Source: Bryum argenteum
Taxonomy: Eukaryota; Streptophyta; Bryopsida; Bryales; Bryaceae
Length of the DNA: 64,000 nucleotides
Direction of reading: 5' to 3'
Assembly: GCA_037043015.1 (NCBI GenBank)
Contig: CM073329.1
Location: 16,384,648 to 16,448,647 of the forward strand
Shown here: one piece after another, positions 58,049-64,000 of the stretch
Layout: each line of letters starts with the position of its first letter
Position numbering within the stretch: position 1 is the first letter of the stretch
Translations under genes and position numbers: made by a program
Notes under the pieces: model-generated
What the model saw: only the letters and a program-made list of their open reading frames with translations
Databases searched by the model: none
Told to the model about the DNA's origin: nothing

Positions 58049-59601
58049 GCTTGGCACACCTTTTCAATGATAATTTGGCTCCTAGTGCTCCGAACCCCGA
58101 CTGAGAACCCTTAAATTGAGCTTGACTACTCCAACACTCCTTCAATCGGCATTCGCAGGATGATTCTATCACATCAAGAAACATACATCCAGAACTAAAT
58201 CACTCAGAACCACGAATGATTATCACTTAACCCCATTTAAGAAAGATACAATCCGATGGAAAAGAAGCTGGCAGAGAAACAGAGCCTACATTGGTCATTT
58301 GCTTTAATCAGTATAACCGACCTCTTAGAAACAAACAGTCAAACCAAGACAATGCTTCAAAGAATTCAAAGTAGCAGATTATGCAACTTGTTAATTATTC
58401 ATATAATAGAAAAAGCACTTGGCTTTGAGTCGTTTGGCTGCCGCTCGAGCATCCAACGAATGTCTAACGTTTCTTGACAATTTGTTCGTATAATAGATGG
58501 TACTAATGAGTAAAACCAGAAATTCTTACCTTTTTCACTTCACAAACAGGCTTGACATTTTCTATGGCATTAACCAACAGTCTTAATACTGAGCTAGACA
58601 ATGAAAAGTTTCGTGAACAATAGCACAACATTCCGAAAATTCATCCCTTCGCAAAAATTGAAGCCCAATTCACAACTGAACAAATTTGACTCGAACCACA
58701 ATGCACCCTGTAACCCTGATAGAGAAGCAGAGGAATCTCAGTTCTGGGAAGGAAAGATTGGAGAGCCTGATAAAGTGTAGATTTGTCAAGCATCGCAAAA
58801 CCAAATTGATAAACTTACAACATAATTCGTCGTCCCTCAAAGCATAATGCGATTGAATTCGAATATCGCCTTCTTTCGCCCCTGACAATTGCAATTGCCC
58901 ACGGAAACCCATCCTGCAATTAGTATGAACTCACATACTCGTGCAGCGACTCTGCCGACCGAAGTCGCTGAAAATGCACTCCTCGAACACTGTTCCGGAA
59001 AGTGGTAGGGCTTTCTTTTTATATTGATGTCCTGTTCGAGGTCCGGAAAATCAGCGAGGTCCTCATCATCAGGTCCTGAAAAGCGAGGTAGGGGTGTCCA
59101 TGGGCTTCTTAGAAACACAACACTGACCTCTAAAGGAATTGCATCGTCATTGAATCAATTCGGTTCTCCACTGAAGAAGATGCAAAAGAAGATTCACTCT
59201 CATTCCTTTCCATTGCAATGTCGATGTGATTCTCACGAGCGCAAGAATTTGTTGTGAGGTGGATTTCACTACTTCGTTTCAGAGTCCTCAAACATATTGT
59301 CGGTGGATTTCATAGTGCCCAAGATGAGCTTCTCGTTTTCCAAATCTGAGATAACAAGGCTTGATTGCAATGTTGGTTAATTGTGAGTCTGAGAGTATGA
59401 AGTGTCATGTTTATTGATTTGGTTGGTGCGCGAGAGGATGAAACCCTAGAATTTGAAGATGTCGCGATACCACTAGAGTTGAGTGTTTGCGATTATGTCG
59501 TTCGGATTCTGAGTTATGGTCGGATTTTCTCCTTATTCTTTGTGAGTTTACAATATGATTATGAATTCGCCTCTTAAGATTTTCGAGTGAAGAGGGATAA
59601 G
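58049..59601. other. Divergent intergenic region between DnaJ zinc-finger and CHIP genes
   Basis: Serves as upstream region for both genes. A minus-strand frame at about 59170-58950 (EVSVVFLRSPWTPLPRFSGP, then DDEDLADFPDLEQD) has protein-like composition and a possible GTATGT donor near 58942. It might be an exon of an unrecognised minus-strand gene. I do not call it as a gene because no partner exon is evident. Confidence 0.4.
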
Positions 59602-62032
59602 ATGCATCAAGAGCAGAGCAACATGGCAAGTAAGATGAATCCGCAGAAGCAAGCGGAGATTCTGAAGGATCAGGGCAACATGTGCTTTAAGAAGGATCGA
59701 TTAGCTGCCGCTATCGAGGCATACACTCAGGTACATGCTTCTAAGCTCAGATACTTCCGAATTCACTCCGTTCTTTGCAGTTGTGCATCACTGACCTTGT
59801 AGGCCAACATACTACTACCACCGCCTCTATTATCATGTGTTTGTTAGTTAGTTTGTGTCTTCATTGGAGTGGCAACATGCCTGCTATTTTATGTATATAT
59901 TTAACTTCAGGTCAGCACTTCATTTTACCAATAAAACTAGGGTTCCTTGTGAAAACCGATGTACAGATAAGTCAAGCTAACTCATAAAACCCATCGATTT
60001 TCTCCTTTTAGTAAGGCAAAGGAGATTGTCAATGAACAGGAGGCCGTTTATTTGAGAGATGGAACCCTTGAATTCTTACTGCTATGAATCCGCCAGGTGG
60101 TGATGAATCTATTTTCGGTGGTATACGCAGGCTATTACTCTGTGTTCAAATGTGCCTGTATACTGGACCAACCGTGCGCTCTGCCATCGGAGGCGCAAGT
60201 AAGTTTACTGACCTGATTTCTGAAGTTTATTTAGCCATGAATAAGACATCTCATTGATATTCTTCGTCTAAATGTCGAGATGCTCCACTCGACTTCGGAC
60301 ATCTTTGGTGTTGTAAAGTTGTGTTCTTGCGCTTTCAAGAATGCCTTATCTCGTTGTAAATCGCTCTGAGAACGTGAGCGTTGGCAAGTGAGATATTGTT
60401 ACTGAGTACTGATTGTGCTTGACAGCGAGTGGGGAAATGTTGAAGACGATTGTAAGAAAGCTCTGGCGCTCGACAACTCATCTGTCAAGGTAGCGCACAA
60501 AATGATATGTTCATTTTCACAGCTCTAGAACTATACAACGTTGCTTTTCTACAGATTTGTTCCCATCTGTGGGTGCTAAGGAATATGGCCGTCCTCTATG
60601 TTCAGACGCATTTGGGACCTGAGTTGTGGATTTTTGCAGGCACATTACATGTTAGGGTTGGCGCTGTTGCAACGAAAGGAGTATGCTGATGCCGTGAAGG
60701 AACTTGAGAAGGTGTGCTTCTTTATCTGGATATGTCTGTTCAATGTACAAGCCTTAGCTCAATTCGACGGAAAAGCCTCAGTTCAGTTTATTGTCTACGA
60801 CCAAACAGGATATATAACGAATATTAGTTCTTTGAGTCCATGTACTTCAGCTGCATAGAAAGATTGTTGTCTTAGGTGTGCATGTCTCCAGGCATTGGAC
60901 CTTGGAAGAGGAGGAATTCCAGGCAACTATATGGTCGAGGAGATATGGCAAGAGCTAGCAAAGGCTCGGTATACAGAGTGGGAACAAGGGGCTGCACTTC
61001 GTCGTCGGCAACAACCTGCATTGAAGTGCGTTGATACTTTCCAGCTGCTACCACAGCGATTCACGTTAACCTACAATATTGTTATTTTTTTCCAGCTTTG
61101 GATCAATAGAGTGATTGATATTGTCCTGTCAGGGAGTATTGTGAATCTCTTATCAAGGAGAAGTACGAGAAGAGGGTGAGAGAAGTGAAAGAGGCTGGAT
61201 CGTCCGAGGTGCTGGCCATGAAGGACCAACCATCCATCTTGGACGGATCTGAACAAGAGCAGAAGGATGAACAGGCGAGAGCAGACCAACTTCGTCTTAA
61301 GCTCCTCGATGCACTTGATGAGACTCACCAAGAACGGCTTCAAACCCTCGCTGATGTTTTCAAGAAAGCGCAACTTCCGGACCTGCCAACTGAGGTATGG
61401 TGCAAACGAATAGATACCAAATTAAGGTCTAAATTGGTTCTAAACAGCATCTGAAACAATCCCAACAATATTTTGGACTGACTTGCAATATGCGGCTGTT
61501 CTCATCTTGAGTAATGCATAATCGAAATAGCTAACATCATCTAGAAGGACCAGATTTGATGGTGTCTGGTATGTGAAACAGATACCCGAGCATCTCTGCT
61601 GTAAAATCACTATGGATATTTTCCGAGACCCAGTTATCACTCCAAGTGGCGTGACATATGAGAGAGCTGTTCTTTACGAGCACCTGAGGAAGGTGAGTTT
61701 GATTCATCTGAATAATGCTCGGTTCGAGGTTTTGGCAGTTTACAGTTCATGGCACTGTTCCAGATGGTCTTACACAACCTGAAGTGGGGTATGTAGCGAT
61801 TATTGAAGGATAAGTGTGATTTAGAAGTAGACTTTTGCTTCAAGGAACGCAATTATTATGGGTTCGTTATTGGTATGTGGCGTGTTCAAATTATGTGGTA
61901 TTATATTTTCAGGTTGGTAAATTCGATCCATTGACACGAGCTCCACTGTATCCGAATCAAGTTGTTCCTAATTTAGCTCTAAAAGAAGCAGTTCAAGCCT
62001 ACTTGAAAGAGCACGGGTGGGCATACAATTAG
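59602..62032 (+). CDS. CHIP: CHIP (STUB1-type) E3 ubiquitin ligase, TPR plus U-box, eight exons
   Basis: CHIP docks on the C-terminal EEVD of Hsp70/Hsp90 through its TPRs and ubiquitinates bound clients in the cytosol. Exons: 59602-59730, 60131-60198, 60426-60489, 60640-60711, 60892-61025, 61133-61394, 61582-61692, 61913-62032, giving 319 residues (human 303, Arabidopsis 278). TPR 1 begins AEILKDQGNMCFKKDRLAAA, TPR 2 contains VYWTNRALCHRRR, and TPR 3 contains AHYMLGLALLQRKEYADAVK. A charged helical linker (REVKEAGSSEVLAMKDQPSI and onward) matches the dimerising coiled coil, slightly longer than usual. The U-box reads IPEHLCCKITMDIFRDPVIT, PSGVTYERAVLYEHLRK and GKFDPLTRAPLYPNQVVPNL. It ends EHGWAYN, where CHIP proteins typically end in Trp-x-Tyr. 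Start is the first ATG; no downstream Met fits the TPR better than those at codons 8 and 12. Confidence 0.94.
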
Positions 62033-64000
62033 GAAGAAGGCAAGTATGAGCTATGTACCATAATGTTGCTTTTTTGGTAGCAAGCTGGATCTAGGACTCT
62101 TCCAATTAATGATTGATATTTATGTAAACATTGCTTGCATAGGCTTGCTATGCTATGCATTGAATTGTTAGTGAAGTAAGGGATAACAAATTGCTAGCTT
62201 TGTGAGTAGACTAAGGTTTACTGGATCATTAGAGTAGTGATTATTAGGTGGTTCCGAATGTTGATGTTTGCAAGTCTTGGTTCATAAAGAGAAAAATGAT
62301 GGATAATATTCATCTTCTCTACTACTTGATAGAAAGTATATCTTGGAAATCGACTTGTTGAACATGACATTATTTGCTCATTCATGTTAGTAACTATATG
62401 TCTATTTGTCTCAAGTCCAAGCAATTTTGCCATGAAATTCATGTCTTGGTTTAGGTTCAATCAATGTAGCAAGTTTCTTAATTTCAAATCATTTTGTAAG
62501 CCAATTTGCACTTTTTGCCGAAACATGTACAAATTCCATTGCAATTTATGCAAATTTGATATGCAATTTGAGAATGTTTAAGATTCCATAATGCCCTTAG
62601 GCTCATGAGGCCATTAGCAAATATAAAGTGCCCTCACAGGTCTTTATGTTGAGTAAGGTCCCAATCACGGGGGTCTTCTCAAATATAGAGTGCCCTCATT
62701 TTCAAGAAAAGCCATAGAGTCCATGGCACTTTATACTTGGGAAGGCTTTAAGATTGGAGGCCTTTACCTATACGAAAATCATTCCTCTATAAATGCTCTA
62801 TGATCATCACATGCCATAAGAATGAGAAACACTATGGATCTGTTTGCACATAGAGGTATAACATATGGTAGTGAGAGTGTAAGGAATGAAACTACATACA
62901 TCACTTTGTGCAAACTGACCCAAAGACAATTTGATGACAGGAGGCTCCTAGGCAATGACCTCATCCTCTATGATTTGTACATAATATTGATTACGTGTTC
63001 CAAATGTAAGTTGGCATAGACTCCTCATAAAATTGGAATATCTCGAACCATTGTCTACGCATCCCTGTGATGGAATTTGTTATCAAAAGTGATGAAAGCA
63101 AGCTTGACCTCTTGCACTGCACACACGGTCAACCTTGTTCTCTTCGACGATGAATCTAGAAAAGCTCTCTTGAAAAGCAGTCTGTTACTGAATCTCCGAC
63201 GGTCCGTCCTTGAATCGGGGTAACATTACGTGAGCAGAAGCAAATTCCATTGCTTCCATGACATGGGATTGTGGCGGCTGTGACTGCCGATAGAGCCCTA
63301 GCTTCAATGCTATTTGAAAATCGATATTATCAATCACTTCTCACAATTGCTGACTTCAGCAACATCTCTGTCGGTAATGGATTCATGTTGCCTCATGCCC
63401 CAGTCAACAGATCTCACAAAATCCTGCAGTATACTCAACTTCCCCTGAAGCTGCAGTCCCTGGCCGTTAGCTCGTTCTGCACAAAGTGCTCATTTAGCTC
63501 ATGTGGTTTGAGAAACTTCCGGCCACATCTGTTCACCGCCTCACGCAAACACTATACAACTTCGTCCCTGAGTGCTCAATTCTTTGCATGTTTGCTTCTA
63601 ACTGTTTATATGAGAATTTCTCAGAAGTTCATATGTAGACGATTTCGGACATGTATTTCAAAGATATCCCTCCTCTTTGTCGTCGTTCCAATGTTCATGA
63701 ATATTCTTGGCATATCTTAACTTGCAAGAGTTCTTCACTTTGTCATCAATACATTTTCAGATAAGTGCTGCTTGGATCTTCGCTAGAACTTATTGAATGA
63801 TTCTGCAGATAAATTTACATGTTTCATATATGAATATCTTTTTGAAGTAAAGTATGAGTTGATTTTCATTGAAGAGATCTTGTTTTATTTAACTACACAC
63901 TTACAAACGTATCCTCCATGTGAACTGCAATTGTTGCTTTTTGCTCCAATTAACCACTGAAGATCCACGGCTACCGAATTAGTTTTTTGAGAAAGAGGGG
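62033..64000. other. Intergenic region to window end
   Basis: AT-rich. A short direct repeat (AAATATA(A/G)AGTGCCCTCA) occurs at about 62620 and 62681. The 149-codon frame at 63271-63720 begins with GTG, lacks motifs and is not called. No gene is supported. Confidence 0.4.

Noticed and set aside
57669-58070. Plus-strand ORFs across the DnaJ zinc-finger gene
   Set aside because: Shadows of the GC-rich minus-strand coding sequence, which has clear CxxCxGxG units.
58942-59230. Minus-strand exon-like frame with DDEDLADFPDLEQD
   Set aside because: Protein-like composition, but neither a start exon nor a downstream exon could be joined convincingly.
63271-63720. 149-codon ORF at the window end
   Set aside because: Begins with GTG, no recognisable domain, no splice or family support.
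1-64000. CRISPR arrays, operons and bacterial signals
   Set aside because: Genes are intron-containing and eukaryotic; no regularly spaced identical repeats with unique spacers were seen.

Overview
The window looks like nuclear DNA of a land plant. The genes carry GT-AG introns, one gene is a kinesin-12 of the phragmoplast type, and an ATG18-type autophagy protein, a mitochondrial adrenodoxin-like ferredoxin, a plastid-type DnaJ zinc-finger protein and a CHIP ubiquitin ligase accompany it. The repeats fit a plant (DUF4283-type L1 LINE, CACTA-like and Mutator-like MITEs, Helitron ends), but Tc1-type and piggyBac DNA transposons are uncommon in flowering plants. Together with an F-box relic and an SMP-30 lactonase-like gene this makes me infer a bryophyte, probably a moss. 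That assignment is inference.

Layout: 1-9.2 kb holds three host genes: ATG18-like (+, 2099-3886), converging on the ferredoxin (-, 5296-5874), and a small two-exon membrane protein (-, 8639-9122). A 963-bp Tc1-family MITE lies between the last two. From 10.0 to 16.1 kb there are two Helitron-like elements joined head to tail, and the second carries a complete Tc1 element with a decayed transposase. From 17.8 to 22.4 kb there is a probable 5' LTR with a short ORF and a 261-bp TTAA-flanked MITE. From 23.4 to 28.8 kb there is a decayed L1 LINE containing a minisatellite and a CACTA-like MITE. From 30.3 to 32.1 kb a 71-bp piggyBac-type mini-element precedes an F-box pseudogene.

34.7-38.8 kb holds a membrane-anchored SMP-30/gluconolactonase-like gene with eight inferred exons and a Mutator-like MITE in one intron. 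39.6-40.6 kb holds a degenerate minisatellite next to a third Helitron 5' end on the minus strand. 40.95-46.30 kb is a piggyBac element with matching ends and TTAA target duplication; its transposase has two frame breaks and there are additional ORFs upstream of it. 47.2-53.7 kb is the kinesin-12 gene, 18 exons, 1361 residues by my splicing.

54.3-56.3 kb looks like a landing site for foreign pieces: a DIM1/YLS8 splicing-factor retropseudogene lies beside sequence with organellar group II intron hallmarks. 57.5-58.1 kb is the DnaJ zinc-finger gene (-) and 59.6-62.0 kb is CHIP (+, eight exons, 319 residues). The rest is AT-rich intergenic sequence.

The host genes are unrelated housekeeping functions, with no operon logic. 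All exon boundaries come from reading frames, splice signals and remembered family sequence. No alignment was run.
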